Source of the DNA: Caldicoprobacter oshimai DSM 21659
GTDB lineage: Bacteria > Bacillota > Clostridia > Caldicoprobacterales > Caldicoprobacteraceae
Reading direction: 5' to 3'
Assembly: GCA_000526435.1 (NCBI GenBank)
Contig: JAGB01000002.1
Coordinates: 868,001 to 932,000, forward strand
DNA length: 64,000 bases
The notes beneath the pieces are model-generated. The model was not told where the DNA came from, searched no databases, and worked only from the letters and a program-made list of their open reading frames with translations. Made by a program: the position numbers and the translations under genes. Of the stretch, positions 45,174 to 55,851 are shown piece after piece. Every line of letters begins with the position of its first letter. Position 1 is the first letter of the stretch.

Positions 45174-45417
45174 AATGAAATATCACCTTAATTCTTGTAG
45201 CTAATTCCCTGATTGGTATCCCATCAATTTTAAACTCATTCAAGAATTCCTCAATTGTATCATATTCTTTTTCGGTTTCTGGTTTGTTGTACTCGCAAAT
45301 GTAAATTTTGTCGTAATACAAAAGTGAATAGTCTTTGTCGTTATATTCAAATTCTATCTCTCCAACAGCTTTCAAGTCGTCAATAAACTCTTGTAGAGAA
45401 GAATAAGTATCATACAT
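45172..45417 (-). CDS. small hypothetical protein
   Basis: An unrecognised acidic protein of 81 residues (MYDTYSSLQEFIDDLKAVGEIEFEYNDKDY...). ATG 45417 has GGGGTG six bases upstream and is preferred over ATG 45447. It is followed directly by a good terminator, which supports expression. It lies between a CRISPR relic and a tRNA cluster, a common landing zone for accessory genes. No function can be given. Confidence 0.6.
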   Translation of the reverse strand: MYDTYSSLQEFIDDLKAVGEIEFEYNDKDYSLLYYDKIYICEYNKPETEKEYDTIEEFLNEFKIDGIPIRELATRIKVIFH

Positions 45418-45450
45418 CTTTATCACCCCAAACATTTTTCCACTCAATTA

Positions 45451-45479
45451 AAAATCCCAAGGGCTTCAAACCCTTGGGA
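45451..45479 (-). terminator. terminator of the tRNA cluster
   Basis: CCCAAGGGTTTGAAGCCCTTGGG stem-loop followed by ATTTTTAATT on the minus strand, five bases after the tRNA-Thr CCA end. Confidence 0.85.
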
Positions 45480-45483
45480 ATAC

Positions 45484-45559
45484 TGGAGCTGGCGGTGGGA
45501 CTTGAACCCGCAACCTGCTGATTACAAGTCAGCTGCTCTGCCAATTGAGCTACGCCAGC
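45484..45559 (-). tRNA. tRNA-Thr (anticodon TGT)
   Basis: A 76-base cloverleaf with encoded CCA. The anticodon loop CTTGTAA, closed by CTGA/TCAG, gives TGT. Acceptor stem GCTGGCG/CGCCAGC. It is the last of four tRNAs in the transcript. Confidence 0.96.
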
Positions 45560-45564
45560 GTCTA

Positions 45565-45641
45565 TGGCGACCCGGAAGGGACTTGAACCCTCGACCTCTA
45601 GCGTGACAGGCTAGCGTTCTAACCAGCTGAACTACCGGGCC
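45565..45641 (-). tRNA. tRNA-Asp (anticodon GTC)
   Basis: A 77-base cloverleaf with encoded CCA. The anticodon stem CTAGC/GCTAG encloses CTGTCAC, giving GTC. Discriminator base G, as expected for tRNA-Asp. Confidence 0.96.
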
Positions 45642-45649
45642 GCATTTCA

Positions 45650-45724
45650 TGGTGACCCCTAGGGGATTCGAACCCCTGTTACCGCCGTGAAAGGGCGGTG
45701 TCTTAACCACTTGACCAAGGGGCC
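45650..45724 (-). tRNA. tRNA-Glu (anticodon TTC)
   Basis: A 75-base cloverleaf with encoded CCA. The anticodon stem CCGCC/GGCGG encloses CTTTCAC, giving TTC. T-loop GGTTCGAATCC is intact. Confidence 0.96.
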
Positions 45725-45729
45725 ATAAA

Positions 45730-45805
45730 TGGTGACCCATCGGCGATTCGAACGCCGGACACCTGGATTAAAAGTCCAGTGCTCTACCACCTGAGCTAAT
45801 GGGTC
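45730..45805 (-). tRNA. tRNA-Lys (anticodon TTT)
   Basis: A 76-base cloverleaf with encoded CCA. The anticodon stem CTGGA/TCCAG encloses CTTTTAA, giving TTT. Acceptor stem GACCCAT/ATGGGTC. First gene of the Lys-Glu-Asp-Thr cluster. Confidence 0.96.
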
Positions 45806-45828
45806 ACACATCAACCAATGCAGATTAT

Positions 45829-45857
45829 ATAATACACAAGACTGGCCGAATTGTCAA
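45829..45857 (-). promoter_or_regulatory. sigma-A promoter of the tRNA cluster
   Basis: On the minus strand consensus TTGACA (45857-45852) and TATTAT (45834-45829) are separated by 17 bases, about 24 bases upstream of tRNA-Lys. Confidence 0.8.
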
Positions 45858-45937
45858 CCGTGTAAATCACAATTTTATAAAAACAGGTCAGAAAATCACA
45901 AAAATAGAAACCCATGTCCCGCTTTAAATAATAATTT

Positions 45938-47344
45938 TTATCCTTGTTTCGATACGATATCCCTTGCCACCACGATTCCAGTGACAGATGCCTGCATAAG
46001 CCCGCGGGTAATGCCTGCACCGTCCCCAATGGCGTATAAATTCATTACGGGAGTCTCAAACCTGTTGTTTACCTCTATCTTGCTGCTGTAGAATTTAACC
46101 TCGACACCGTATAGCAGCACATCGCGGGAATACAGCCCCGGCGCTATCTTATCAAACGCTCTCAACGCCTCCACTATGGATGTAAGATAGCGCTGCGGCA
46201 GCACATAGCTCAAATCTCCCGGTACAGCGCTCTTTAAAGTGGGAATGGTAACCGATTTTTTGAGCCTGCTGTAATCCGTCCTTCTGCCCATAAGCAGGTC
46301 TCCCAGGCGCTGTACCATGATACCTCCGCCAGTCAACATGTTGGCCAGGTAGGCGATATACTTGCCGTACTCTATTGGCTGGTTGAAAGGCTGTGTAAAG
46401 CGCGTGGAGACCAGCACAGCAAAATTGGTGTTATCGGTTTTAAGGGCCGGATCCGCATAGCTGTGGCCGTTTACAACGGCTATCTTGCCGTCATAGTGCT
46501 CCTCAGATACCACTCCGCCTGGATTCATGCAGAAAGTCCTCACCTTGTTCTCAAAGGTGTCAGAGTAATACACCAGCTTGGCTTCATACAAATCCTTTGT
46601 AAGATGGTCCATAACAGCATTGGGCACCTCAACACGTACTCCGATGTCCACTTCGTTGTTGTAAATGGGAATGCCGTGCTTTTTTGCCTGCTGAGCCAGC
46701 CACTCGGCTCCAGCCCGCCCCGGCGCCACCACCACATAATCGCAGTCTATAATCTCCTTTTGGCCCTGCTTTTGTACAACAATCCCTGTAGCCTTCCCAT
46801 CATTTACAATTATATCAACAGCTTCGGTCATGGGGCTAAACTTAACATTGGCCTGACCAGTGAGATATTCATACATGGCTTTAAGCACATTGATAGCCTT
46901 CTCGGTGCCCAGATGCCTTACTCCACACGGAATCAGGCGTATGTTGTGCTTTAAGGCCTGGTACTTTATCTCCTCCACCCTGGCCGAATTGACGCCATGA
47001 AGCGTCGCATTAGCCCCGAAACTCAAATATATATCATCGGCATATTTTATCAGCCGGTTGGCTTCATCCTCATCCATATAGTCCAGGATACGGCCACCCA
47101 CTTCGGCGCTCTGCGTCAGCTTGCCATCGCTAAAAGCGCCTGCACCACCCCATCCGCTTACTATAGCACAGGGATGGCAGTTGGCACATTTCCCTGTTTC
47201 CCGTGCAGGGCATACCCTCCTGTTTAGATGTGGCCCTTTATCCACCATCAATACTTTTAAGCCCTTCTTTTGCTTGATAAGCTCGAGAGCCGTAAAAATA
47301 CCTGCCGGCCCCGCTCCTATTATCACCACATCATATCTTTCCAT
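45938..47344 (-). CDS. FAD-dependent dehydrogenase / NAD(P)-binding flavoprotein
   Basis: A 468-residue flavoprotein of the uncharacterised FAD-dependent dehydrogenase group (COG2509-like). Visible are the N-terminal FAD fold VVIIGAGPAGIFTALEL, a conserved cysteine-rich stretch (CPARETGKCANCHPC) that may bind a metal or cluster, GWGGAGAFSDGKL, and a C-terminal FAD-closing NLYAIGDGAGITRGLMQA. It is cytoplasmic, with no membrane segment. It is monocistronic, upstream of the tRNA cluster. The physiological substrate of the family is unknown. Confidence 0.85.
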   Translation of the reverse strand: MERYDVVIIGAGPAGIFTALELIKQKKGLKVLMVDKGPHLNRRVCPARETGKCANCHPCAIVSGWGGAGAFSDGKLTQSAEVGGRILDYMDEDEANRLIKYADDIYLSFGANATLHGVNSARVEEIKYQALKHNIRLIPCGVRHLGTEKAINVLKAMYEYLTGQANVKFSPMTEAVDIIVNDGKATGIVVQKQGQKEIIDCDYVVVAPGRAGAEWLAQQAKKHGIPIYNNEVDIGVRVEVPNAVMDHLTKDLYEAKLVYYSDTFENKVRTFCMNPGGVVSEEHYDGKIAVVNGHSYADPALKTDNTNFAVLVSTRFTQPFNQPIEYGKYIAYLANMLTGGGIMVQRLGDLLMGRRTDYSRLKKSVTIPTLKSAVPGDLSYVLPQRYLTSIVEALRAFDKIAPGLYSRDVLLYGVEVKFYSSKIEVNNRFETPVMNLYAIGDGAGITRGLMQASVTGIVVARDIVSKQG

Positions 47345-47550
47345 AGCTGATGTCCCGTTCCCTCCTTAAATCCTTAAAAAGGATTCTTAATTAGTACCCC
47401 TTTTCACAAAAACCCGCTAAAAAGCTTATATGCTGTCAATTCGCGGTTCTCCAGCAAATTCATTACACGCAAAAGCCGTCCTTGGACAATTCCATGCGCC
47501 CAATAAATGATATCAGAAAAACCGGTTTAAATCAATCAGCTATATTCATT

Positions 47551-47592
47551 AAAAAAGCCCCTTCTTACAATTTTTTGTAAAGAAGGGGCTTT
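47551..47592 (-). terminator. terminator of the DUF1858 gene
   Basis: A long stem AAAGCCCCTTCTTTAC paired with GTAAGAAGGGGCTTT and followed by TTTTAATG on the minus strand. The rest of the 47345-47616 gap has no ORF worth naming. Confidence 0.85.
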
Positions 47593-47616
47593 CCTCGCTC
47601 TATTAGAAGCGCAAAA

Positions 47617-47820
47617 TTACTTATCCTTCAGGTAATCGTTGAGCGCCTTTACCAGTTCGTCTACATCGATCCCGTGAGCTGCCGATGCCTCCTCCAGGGT
47701 TTCACCGGTGGATATAGGACATCCCAGACAGTGCATGCCAAACCGCAGGAAAATGGGCACTGTACCACGGTCAATCTGCAGCACCTGGGCAATGGTCATA
47801 TCCTTGGTTACCTGTGCCAT
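47617..47820 (-). CDS. DUF1858 domain-containing protein
   Basis: A 67-residue protein of the DUF1858 family (TIAQVLQIDRGTVPIFLRFGMHCLGCPISTGETLEEA), with the conserved CLGC motif, sometimes fused to hybrid-cluster or disulfide reductase proteins. It probably helps with redox or metal chemistry, but the family is uncharacterised. A strong AGGTAG site lies upstream and a terminator follows. It is next to the sulfur-amino-acid locus but transcribed separately. Confidence 0.88.
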   Translation of the reverse strand: MAQVTKDMTIAQVLQIDRGTVPIFLRFGMHCLGCPISTGETLEEASAAHGIDVDELVKALNDYLKDK

Positions 47821-47893
47821 TGCACTACCTCCTTTATCCTTTTTTTACATCATACACCCACTTGCGTCAATAATCAATCCCTTTATTTAGGTT

Positions 47894-48811
47894 TTAGCCT
47901 ATCTCATCTAGATTATACGGCGTCTCTTGATATACATAGTAGTTTAGCCAGTTAGAAAACAGCAAGTTTGCATGGCTGCGCCAATTTACGATAGGCATAG
48001 CATTTGGGTCATCGCCGGGAAAATAATTCTTAGGCAGATTTATATTAAGCCCCTTAGCTTTGTCCCTTTCATACTCCTCTTTGAGGGTAAGAGGGTCATA
48101 TTCGGAATGGCCCGTCACAAAGACCTGCCTGCCGTTTTTAGAAACAACTATATAAATCCCTGCTTCTTCCGACTCAGCCAGAATCTCAAGCTCGGGGACC
48201 TTGAGTATATCCTCTTTCCTCACCTCGGTATGCCTGGAATGCGGTACATAGAATACGTCATCAAAGCCCCTGAGCAACTTTTCATTCTTCTTACAGACCC
48301 TGTGGGGGAATACTCCAAACATCTTTTGCGGCAGCTTGTATTTGGGTATTCCATAATGATAATAAAGCCCCGCCTGAGCTGCCCAGCATATATGAAAGGT
48401 GGAGAAGACATGGGTCTTGCTCCACTCCATTATCTCCTTAAGCTCCTCCCAGTAATCCACCTCTTCAAATTCAAGATGCTCTACCGGCGCACCTGTTATA
48501 ATCATCCCGTCAAACTTCTGTTCACGGATTTCATCGAAGGTGTTGTAGAACTTTATAAGGTGCTCCCTTGAGGTATTCTTTGACACATGGCTCTTTGGAT
48601 GAAGCAGCACTATATCTACCTGCAAGGGCGAATTGCCCAGGAGGCGCAGTATCTGAGTTTCGGTCACTATCTTATTGGGCATGAGATTCAATATTACGAT
48701 CTGTAAAGGCCTGATATCCTGATGCAAAGCCCTGTCTTCAAACATCACGAATATGTTTTCATTCATCAATGTTTCAGCAGCTGGCAGGTCGTTGGGTATC
48801 TTTATTGGCAT
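47894..48811 (-). CDS. metA: homoserine O-acetyltransferase, MetA family
   Basis: MetA activates homoserine for methionine synthesis. The 305-residue protein has the catalytic Cys142 in HICWAAQAG and the His/Glu catalytic region near [12 protein letters not shown] and [10 protein letters not shown]. Residue 111, in [10 protein letters not shown], is Glu rather than the Gly of the E. coli enzyme; Glu111 is the published determinant of acetyl-CoA over succinyl-CoA use, so this is predicted to make O-acetylhomoserine. That matches the O-acetylhomoserine sulfhydrylase upstream in the same locus. It follows cysK by 15 bases. Confidence 0.94.
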   Translation of the reverse strand: MPIKIPNDLPAAETLMNENIFVMFEDRALHQDIRPLQIVILNLMPNKIVTETQILRLLGNSPLQVDIVLLHPKSHVSKNTSREHLIKFYNTFDEIREQKFDGMIITGAPVEHLEFEEVDYWEELKEIMEWSKTHVFSTFHICWAAQAGLYYHYGIPKYKLPQKMFGVFPHRVCKKNEKLLRGFDDVFYVPHSRHTEVRKEDILKVPELEILAESEEAGIYIVVSKNGRQVFVTGHSEYDPLTLKEEYERDKAKGLNINLPKNYFPGDDPNAMPIVNWRSHANLLFSNWLNYYVYQETPYNLDEIG

Positions 48812-48826
48812 ATCTCATCTCCCTTC

Positions 48827-49762
48827 CTAAACTTCTTTGAATAGATCTGTTGACAGGTACCTCTCACCTGTATCGGGCAATATAACCACTATAGTTTTAC
48901 CCTCGTTTTCCTTTCGCTTGGCAACCTGGGTTGCCGCAAAAGCGGCTGCACCAGAAGATATTCCTACCAGTAAGCCCTCAGTCTTTGCAAGGGTTCGAGA
49001 AGTATTGTAAGCATCCTCGGTCTTCACCGTTATGACCTCGTCTATGATGCTGGTATTGAGCACTTCAGGTATAAAACCAGCCCCTATGCCCTGAATCTTA
49101 TGCGGACCTGGCTTACCTCCCGACAGCACCGGTGAATCAAAAGGCTCTACGGCTATAACCTTGACATCAGGTTTACGCTGTTTCAAAACCTCGCCGACGC
49201 CCGTCAGCGTACCGCCTGTTCCTACTCCTGCCACAAATATGTCTACTTCTCCATCGGTATCCCGCCATATCTCCTCAGCGGTCGTCCTCCTGTGAATCTC
49301 AGGGTTTGCAGGATTCTTAAACTGCTGCGGCATAAACGAACCGGGTATGCTGGCTGCCAACTCCTCGGCCTTCTTTATCGCACCCCTCATGCCTTCAGCA
49401 CCAGGCGTTAGCACCAGCTCTGCGCCAAGGGCCTTCAAAAGGCTTCTGCGCTCAAGGCTCATGGTATCTGGCATGGTAAGAATCAGCCTGTAACCCTTAG
49501 CAGCTGCTACCAGCGCCAGCGCAATACCGGTGTTGCCGCTAGTGGGTTCGATGATAGTGGAATTCTTATCTATCAAGCCCCTTCTCTCAGCATCTTCAAT
49601 CATGGCAAAGCCTATTCTGTCCTTGACGCTTCCACCGGGATTAAAGTATTCCAGCTTTGCAATCAGACGAGCTTTTAACCCGTTAGCTTTATTGTAGTTG
49701 GTCAACTCCAACAAGGGAGTGTTGCCTATGAGATCTGTTAATTTCTTCGCAATTCTGGCCAT
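48827..49762 (-). CDS. cysK: cysteine synthase (O-acetylserine sulfhydrylase)
   Basis: A 311-residue PLP enzyme forming cysteine from O-acetylserine and sulfide. The PLP lysine lies in [12 protein letters not shown], the substrate loop in [10 protein letters not shown] and the phosphate loop in [13 protein letters not shown]. The start follows a GAGGGGA site. It lies between the Rrf2 regulator and metA on the same strand, forming a sulfur operon. Confidence 0.95.
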   Translation of the reverse strand: MARIAKKLTDLIGNTPLLELTNYNKANGLKARLIAKLEYFNPGGSVKDRIGFAMIEDAERRGLIDKNSTIIEPTSGNTGIALALVAAAKGYRLILTMPDTMSLERRSLLKALGAELVLTPGAEGMRGAIKKAEELAASIPGSFMPQQFKNPANPEIHRRTTAEEIWRDTDGEVDIFVAGVGTGGTLTGVGEVLKQRKPDVKVIAVEPFDSPVLSGGKPGPHKIQGIGAGFIPEVLNTSIIDEVITVKTEDAYNTSRTLAKTEGLLVGISSGAAAFAATQVAKRKENEGKTIVVILPDTGERYLSTDLFKEV

Positions 49763-49828
49763 AATATCATCCCCTCTTTAAAGATTTTATTGAAATTCTT
49801 TTCTTTATTCAAGGCTTTATCATCGAAC

Positions 49829-50278
49829 TCAGATATAATACATATATCCATTCATTACTTCTTTTTCGTAGGCATCAGCCAAATCCTTCAGCGTAATGCT
49901 GTCCACCACTTGATTGACCTCATCCCTTATCCTGGCCCACACGCACTTGGTTATGCACTGGCGTTCCCGTGCACACTTCTCCTTCTTCTGACCTTGCTCT
50001 ACGCACTTGACGGGAGCCAGGTCGCCTTCCAGGGCCCTTAAGATATCACCCACCGTAATGTGCTCGGGAGGCTTTGCAAGCATGTAACCTCCCGTAGGGC
50101 CTCGGACGCTTTTTACCAACCCAGCTTTCTTAAGCGCAGACAGCACTTGCTCAAGGTATTTCCCCGGGATGTTCTGCCTTTCGGCAATACTCTTTACCGG
50201 GACACTGTCTTGTGAAGAGTTCAAGGCCAGGTCCAGCATGGCTTTAACCCCATATCTTCCCCTGGTCGAAATGGTCAT
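49829..50278 (-). CDS. Rrf2-family transcriptional regulator with a cysteine cluster
   Basis: A 149-residue Rrf2 winged-helix regulator (RYGVKAMLDLALNS, GKYLEQVLSALKKAGLVKSVRGPTGGYML). Unlike CymR, its C-terminal region contains several Cys (KCVEQGQKKEKCARERQCITKC) with spacing like IscR-type [2Fe-2S] sites, so it might sense Fe-S status or redox. It starts two bases after the O-acetylhomoserine sulfhydrylase stop, followed by cysK and metA, so it probably controls this operon. Ligand and targets are inferred. Confidence 0.88.
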   Translation of the reverse strand: MTISTRGRYGVKAMLDLALNSSQDSVPVKSIAERQNIPGKYLEQVLSALKKAGLVKSVRGPTGGYMLAKPPEHITVGDILRALEGDLAPVKCVEQGQKKEKCARERQCITKCVWARIRDEVNQVVDSITLKDLADAYEKEVMNGYMYYI

Positions 50279-50280
50279 AA

Positions 50281-51609
<1,329 letters not shown>

Positions 51610-51751
51610 CTAAATACAGGCTTTATCTACCTTCGTTACGCACTGCAGCTGCTCAAAAAGACCACAACTACAACAAGGTCAAAATAAGGCTTAACCTGCA
51701 GTTGGTTGCCAACAACCACTGATAAAATTTACAGCGGACAAGTTTATAGTC

Positions 51752-52198
51752 CTAAATATAGTAGATCAATGAGGATGCCTCCATCATCTTTCTGTATTCA
51801 TTTACCAGGTCTTCAATGGTTATGGAATTCAACACGCTATTGATTCTATCATTTATCTTGCTCCAAACGTTTTTCTCCAAGAATTTTTCCATTGCATCCT
51901 GCATACCGGTCTCCTTCTGCGACGGTTCCACCACCGAAAGCTCGCCTTCCAGCACCCTCAGTACGTCCCCCACGGTGGTGCTGGCGCTATCACATGCCAG
52001 TATGTAACCACCGCGCGAGCCCTTGACGCTCTTTACCATACCCGCTTTTTTGAGGGCATTGAACACCTGCTCGAGATACTTTTCCGAGATCCCCTGCCTT
52101 TCGGCTATGCTGTTGAGTGCCGTATACCCGCCTTTTGAATACACGGCCAAATCGACAATCGCTCTCAGCCCATATCTACCTCTGGTGGATATTCTCAT
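51752..52198 (-). CDS. Rrf2-family transcriptional regulator without cysteines (CymR-like)
   Basis: A 148-residue Rrf2 regulator (RYGLRAIVDLAVYS, EKYLEQVFNALKKAGMVKSVKGSRGGYIL) with no cysteine cluster, which suits a CymR-type repressor of sulfur assimilation more than an Fe-S sensor. In B. subtilis, CymR acts with CysK, whose gene is part of this locus. The gene lies upstream of the O-acetylhomoserine sulfhydrylase gene in the same direction and is expressed separately or as a first gene; a 172-base gap intervenes. Confidence 0.87.
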   Translation of the reverse strand: MRISTRGRYGLRAIVDLAVYSKGGYTALNSIAERQGISEKYLEQVFNALKKAGMVKSVKGSRGGYILACDSASTTVGDVLRVLEGELSVVEPSQKETGMQDAMEKFLEKNVWSKINDRINSVLNSITIEDLVNEYRKMMEASSLIYYI

Positions 52199-52378
52199 TT
52201 AGTCCTTCCCCCTGACCCTCCTTCCTTTTTTAAATAAACAGAGTTTCAATTATCTCTACTAATCCTATATGAATAATATCATTTATAAATATTACTACAC
52301 TCTTTTTAGATTGTCAAACATATTTTTTAAAAGTTGCAGATTTTTTATTGCATAAAAAGCAATGGAGGACAAAATAAT

Positions 52379-52410
52379 CCTTGGTTTTGCCAAAAAGCAA
52401 AACCAAAGAT
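52379..52410 (-). terminator. terminator of the Gfo/Idh gene at 52448-53737
   Basis: CTTTGGTTTTGC and GCAAAACCAAGG pair around a short T-rich loop, then ATTATTTTG on the minus strand. Confidence 0.7.
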
Positions 52411-52447
52411 TGTCTAAGCTGTAGTATAGCTCCTTTAAAATATGCCC

Positions 52448-53737
52448 TTATTGGATTTTTACTTCTATACTTCTCTTTTCAACCATTGATTGATCGGCTG
52501 CAAATCCAATCAAGTGCCCATAAATCGAATCTTCCAGCCCTGTTGACGATATGGAAGGAGCTTCTCCCCCAAGCCGTCGAACAAAATCCTCTACAAGGCG
52601 TAAATCTCCCCCGCCGTGCATTTCATTTCGCACATCAACTTTTACTACTTCCTCAACGTATTCCTCCCCTACTTCTAAAGATGGATACCTGATAACAAAT
52701 TGCCCGTCTTCCATTACACCTTCTATTTCTCCTTGAGTGCCAACAATATGTATAGTACGACACGGCCTGGCAGTAGCACCAATTAAATTGTGTACAGCTA
52801 TACACCCATCTTCAAATTGAACGATTACAGATTGGTGATCCACAACATCGTTATCACAATGCCATACACAGCGGCCATAAGGATTATTGGTTTTCAACGA
52901 CTCTATCTTCACTTCCTTAGGGGCCTTGCTGCCTCCTAGATGTTCTATGGATTCCCAAGCATAAAAACTCCAAAGTCCCTTGTCAATATACAATCTCTTT
53001 GCAGAATAAGGGCACCTGTCCTCAATCTTACAATCGGTTAGGCATCGAGTACCTGCACCCTCCGGCGCGTTCTCCTTTTTAAACTGGGTTAAGTGTCCAA
53101 AGCTTGTGACCGAGGTTGGTGCAACTCCGCTCTTTAGCCACGAAATAATATCCAGATCATGACAGCATTTTGCCATCAATATGCTGGATCCACACCTGGC
53201 TTTGCTATTCCATTTCCCTCTGATAAACGCCGTCGCCATGTGATGGTAACTTACATTCTCGGCTGTTTCAATATGAACAACTTTACCGATTTTCCCTGCT
53301 GCGACCACCTTCTTGATTTCAACATAAAAAGGTGCATACCTGAGCACATGGCATATCATCACTAGTTTCCCGGTTTCCTGTGCTGTCCTCCATAAGCTTA
53401 AAACTTCTTCCTTAGAAATGCCTATAGGCTTTTCAAGAAGAACGTTATACCCCTTTTTTAAAAGCGGAATAGTCAGAGGAACATGGAGAGAATCCATTGT
53501 TCCGTTAATAGCAGCATCCGCTATTATTGGGCGCTCCAATAGCTCATCTATGCTCGCGAAAACATTTTCTTGAGGAATTGAAAACATCTTACAAGCTTCG
53601 TTTCTCCTGATGGGGTCAGGATCCACCACTCCCACAATTTTAAACTGATCTGGATGCCTTAATGCGTATGAACCATAAAGCAAACTGCGGTGCCCTGCCC
53701 CCACAATAACTGCCGTAATTGGTTTACCATTTGGCAT
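52448..53737 (-). CDS. Gfo/Idh/MocA family oxidoreductase
   Basis: A 429-residue NAD(P)-dependent oxidoreductase with Rossmann motif VIVGAGHRSLLYGSYAL, the conserved EKPIGISKEEVLSLW and a substrate-binding half with CCHDLDIISWLKSG. A cysteine-containing insertion (RCLTDCKIEDRCPYSAKRLY) distinguishes it from the gene at 11786-12892. Start ATG 53737 follows GGGAG. It is monocistronic; its sugar substrate is unknown. Codon composition looks more AT-rich than the neighbouring sulfur genes. Confidence 0.88.
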   Translation of the reverse strand: MPNGKPITAVIVGAGHRSLLYGSYALRHPDQFKIVGVVDPDPIRRNEACKMFSIPQENVFASIDELLERPIIADAAINGTMDSLHVPLTIPLLKKGYNVLLEKPIGISKEEVLSLWRTAQETGKLVMICHVLRYAPFYVEIKKVVAAGKIGKVVHIETAENVSYHHMATAFIRGKWNSKARCGSSILMAKCCHDLDIISWLKSGVAPTSVTSFGHLTQFKKENAPEGAGTRCLTDCKIEDRCPYSAKRLYIDKGLWSFYAWESIEHLGGSKAPKEVKIESLKTNNPYGRCVWHCDNDVVDHQSVIVQFEDGCIAVHNLIGATARPCRTIHIVGTQGEIEGVMEDGQFVIRYPSLEVGEEYVEEVVKVDVRNEMHGGGDLRLVEDFVRRLGGEAPSISSTGLEDSIYGHLIGFAADQSMVEKRSIEVKIQ

Positions 53738-53910
53738 GTTGTTTTCACTCCCACCTACAAAAAATTTATTCTTAATTTATCTTACATTTTACTCCAAAAC
53801 AATGCCAAAATCACCTCAGTGAACTAAAAACTTATTTCATTGTGGCTTTTTAAACTTAAAAAATTTTACAATCACCACCAAATAATTGCATGTCTTTCAG
53901 TCTATCCGCG

Positions 53911-53941
53911 TGACATCCTCCCCTCAATAAATTGAGGGGGA
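53911..53941. repeat. hairpin resembling an IS200/IS605-type element end
   Basis: TGACATCCTC leads into CCCCTCAAT, AA loop, ATTGAGGGGG, in the otherwise gene-free 53738-54057 region. Similar TGACATCCTCC-plus-hairpin sequences occur at ends of IS200/IS605 (tnpB) elements, but no transposase ORF is present here, so this is at most a solo end or MITE-like relic. Confidence 0.35.
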
Positions 53942-54057
53942 TTACTGCCCCCCTCGCACTCCCCCGATTTTCTAAATCTTTCCACCATAATTTTTTACCC
54001 TTCAACTGGACATACTAATGATGCCAAAAAATTTACCATTGCAAGGAGGAGCTTTTT

Positions 54058-55710
54058 ATGAATCAACATACGCTGCCTAAAGTAGCATATTTCTGCATGG
54101 AGTACGGCCTGGATCCATCGTTTCATATATATGCCGGTGGGTTGGGCATACTGGCTGGGGACTACTTAAAAGCAGCAAAAGAGTACGATATGCCCGTCAT
54201 TGGGGTAGGAATAAGATGGAGGCAGGGGTATACCCATCAGGAAATAGGGCAGGACCTCAAGCCTTATGACATATTCTATGACTATGAATACGATTTTCTC
54301 AAAGATACCGGCGTAAAGGTTACGGTACAGGTTCATAATCGACAGGTGATATGCAAAGTATGGAAAGTTGACGCATTTGGTAATGCTCCCCTTTACCTGC
54401 TAGATACCTATCTTCCCGAAAATGAAAACTCGTGGATTACCGGCCAGCTATACGGAAGAATGGGAGAAGAGAGGATTGCTCAAGAGATCGTCCTTGGGAT
54501 AGGCGGAGTCAAAGCTTTAAAGGCTATGGGAATACAGCCAGACGTATATCATTTCAATGAAGGTCACGCAGTCCTAGCAGGATTTGAGCTTATACGGCAA
54601 AACATGGCAGCTGGAATGAGCTTTGACAAAGCTTTAGAGGCAGCCCGGGATAAAATCGTATTTACCACCCACACCCCTGTCATCGAAGGCAATGAATCGC
54701 ACCCCCTAAATCAAATGATGTACATGGGGGCCAATAATACCCTGAGCTATGAACAGCTATACGCCATCGGCGGTTCGCCGTTTAACATGACGGTGGCGGC
54801 ATTGAGGTTGTCAAGAATATCCAATGCCGTATCGCAGCTCCACTGCCAAACCGCAAACGACATGTGGAAACATGTGAGCAACAGGTCGGAAATCATCGGC
54901 ATAACCAACGGCATACACATTCCTACTTGGGTGGACAACAATATGCTGCTGGCCGCTGAAGGCCACGGCGACCTATGGGAATGCCACATGATCAACAAGA
55001 TGAAGCTTATAAGGTTTATCAAGGAAAAAACTGGCGTTATTCTGGACCCGGACGTACTTCTCATAGGTTTTGGAAGAAGGGCAACAGCTTATAAGCGCCA
55101 CGACCTCATATTTAGAGACCCGAACATAATATTCCCTCTGCTTAGAGATAAAAAGCTACAGATCGTATTTTCAGGAAAAGCCCATCCTCTGGACAACGTC
55201 GGCAAGGAAATTATAACAAATATAGTTAAGATATCGAAACAATTTCCAGAGTCTGTAGTCTTTTTGGAAAATTATGATATGAACATCGGCAGATTGCTCA
55301 CCAGAGGCGCCGACGTATGGCTCAACAACCCTCGCCGGCCCATGGAGGCCTGCGGGACCTCCGGGATGAAGGCCGCCATGAACGGAGTACTAAATTTAAG
55401 CATACTGGATGGATGGTGGGCAGAGGCATGCGAGCACGGCGTCAACGGCTGGCAGTTTGGCGATGGCTTTACCCATCCAAGCCCGGCAATACAGGACTCC
55501 CACGATTCAAAAGCGTTATATCAAGTGCTTCTCGATGAAGTAATACCAACCTACTACCACAATCGCCAGAAATGGATCGACATGATGAGAAACAGCATAC
55601 TCAGCACCAAGGACAGATTCAACATAAAAAGGATGATGGACGAATATTTTTCACGCATGTACTTTAAAAACAGCCAGACAGACCGAAGCTGCAAAAAGAT
55701 TAGCATTTAA
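54058..55710 (+). CDS. glgP: glucan phosphorylase (GT35, short type)
   Basis: A 550-residue alpha-glucan (maltodextrin/glycogen) phosphorylase of the short GT35 type, which cleaves alpha-1,4 chains with phosphate to yield glucose 1-phosphate. The N-terminal AYFCMEYGLDPSFHIYAGGLGILAGDYLKAAKE and the PLP-lysine and phosphate region EACGTSGMKAAMNGVLNLSILDGWWAE are diagnostic. The start is preceded by AAGGAGGAGC. It is monocistronic, with no other glycogen gene in view. Confidence 0.94.
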   Translation: MNQHTLPKVAYFCMEYGLDPSFHIYAGGLGILAGDYLKAAKEYDMPVIGVGIRWRQGYTHQEIGQDLKPYDIFYDYEYDFLKDTGVKVTVQVHNRQVICKVWKVDAFGNAPLYLLDTYLPENENSWITGQLYGRMGEERIAQEIVLGIGGVKALKAMGIQPDVYHFNEGHAVLAGFELIRQNMAAGMSFDKALEAARDKIVFTTHTPVIEGNESHPLNQMMYMGANNTLSYEQLYAIGGSPFNMTVAALRLSRISNAVSQLHCQTANDMWKHVSNRSEIIGITNGIHIPTWVDNNMLLAAEGHGDLWECHMINKMKLIRFIKEKTGVILDPDVLLIGFGRRATAYKRHDLIFRDPNIIFPLLRDKKLQIVFSGKAHPLDNVGKEIITNIVKISKQFPESVVFLENYDMNIGRLLTRGADVWLNNPRRPMEACGTSGMKAAMNGVLNLSILDGWWAEACEHGVNGWQFGDGFTHPSPAIQDSHDSKALYQVLLDEVIPTYYHNRQKWIDMMRNSILSTKDRFNIKRMMDEYFSRMYFKNSQTDRSCKKISI

Positions 55711-55851
55711 ATGAAGCGTTAAGAATTGACTTGTGTGGACTGCCAGGCTCACCCCCTTGGCAGCAAACAATGCCATCAGCACATTGATATTATTCCCGTT
55801 TGCTGATATCATATAGAGGTGAAAAAGTATTTAAAAATGAGGATGATTTCT

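Noticed and set aside
45522-45740. 72-codon ORF across tRNA genes
   Set aside because: It reads straight through tRNA-Thr, tRNA-Asp and tRNA-Glu sequences and is a known type of spurious protein.
52244-52262. GTTTCAAT resembling the reverse of the CRISPR repeat end
   Set aside because: Only eight bases match; the following bases do not fit the 30-bp repeat found at 45087.
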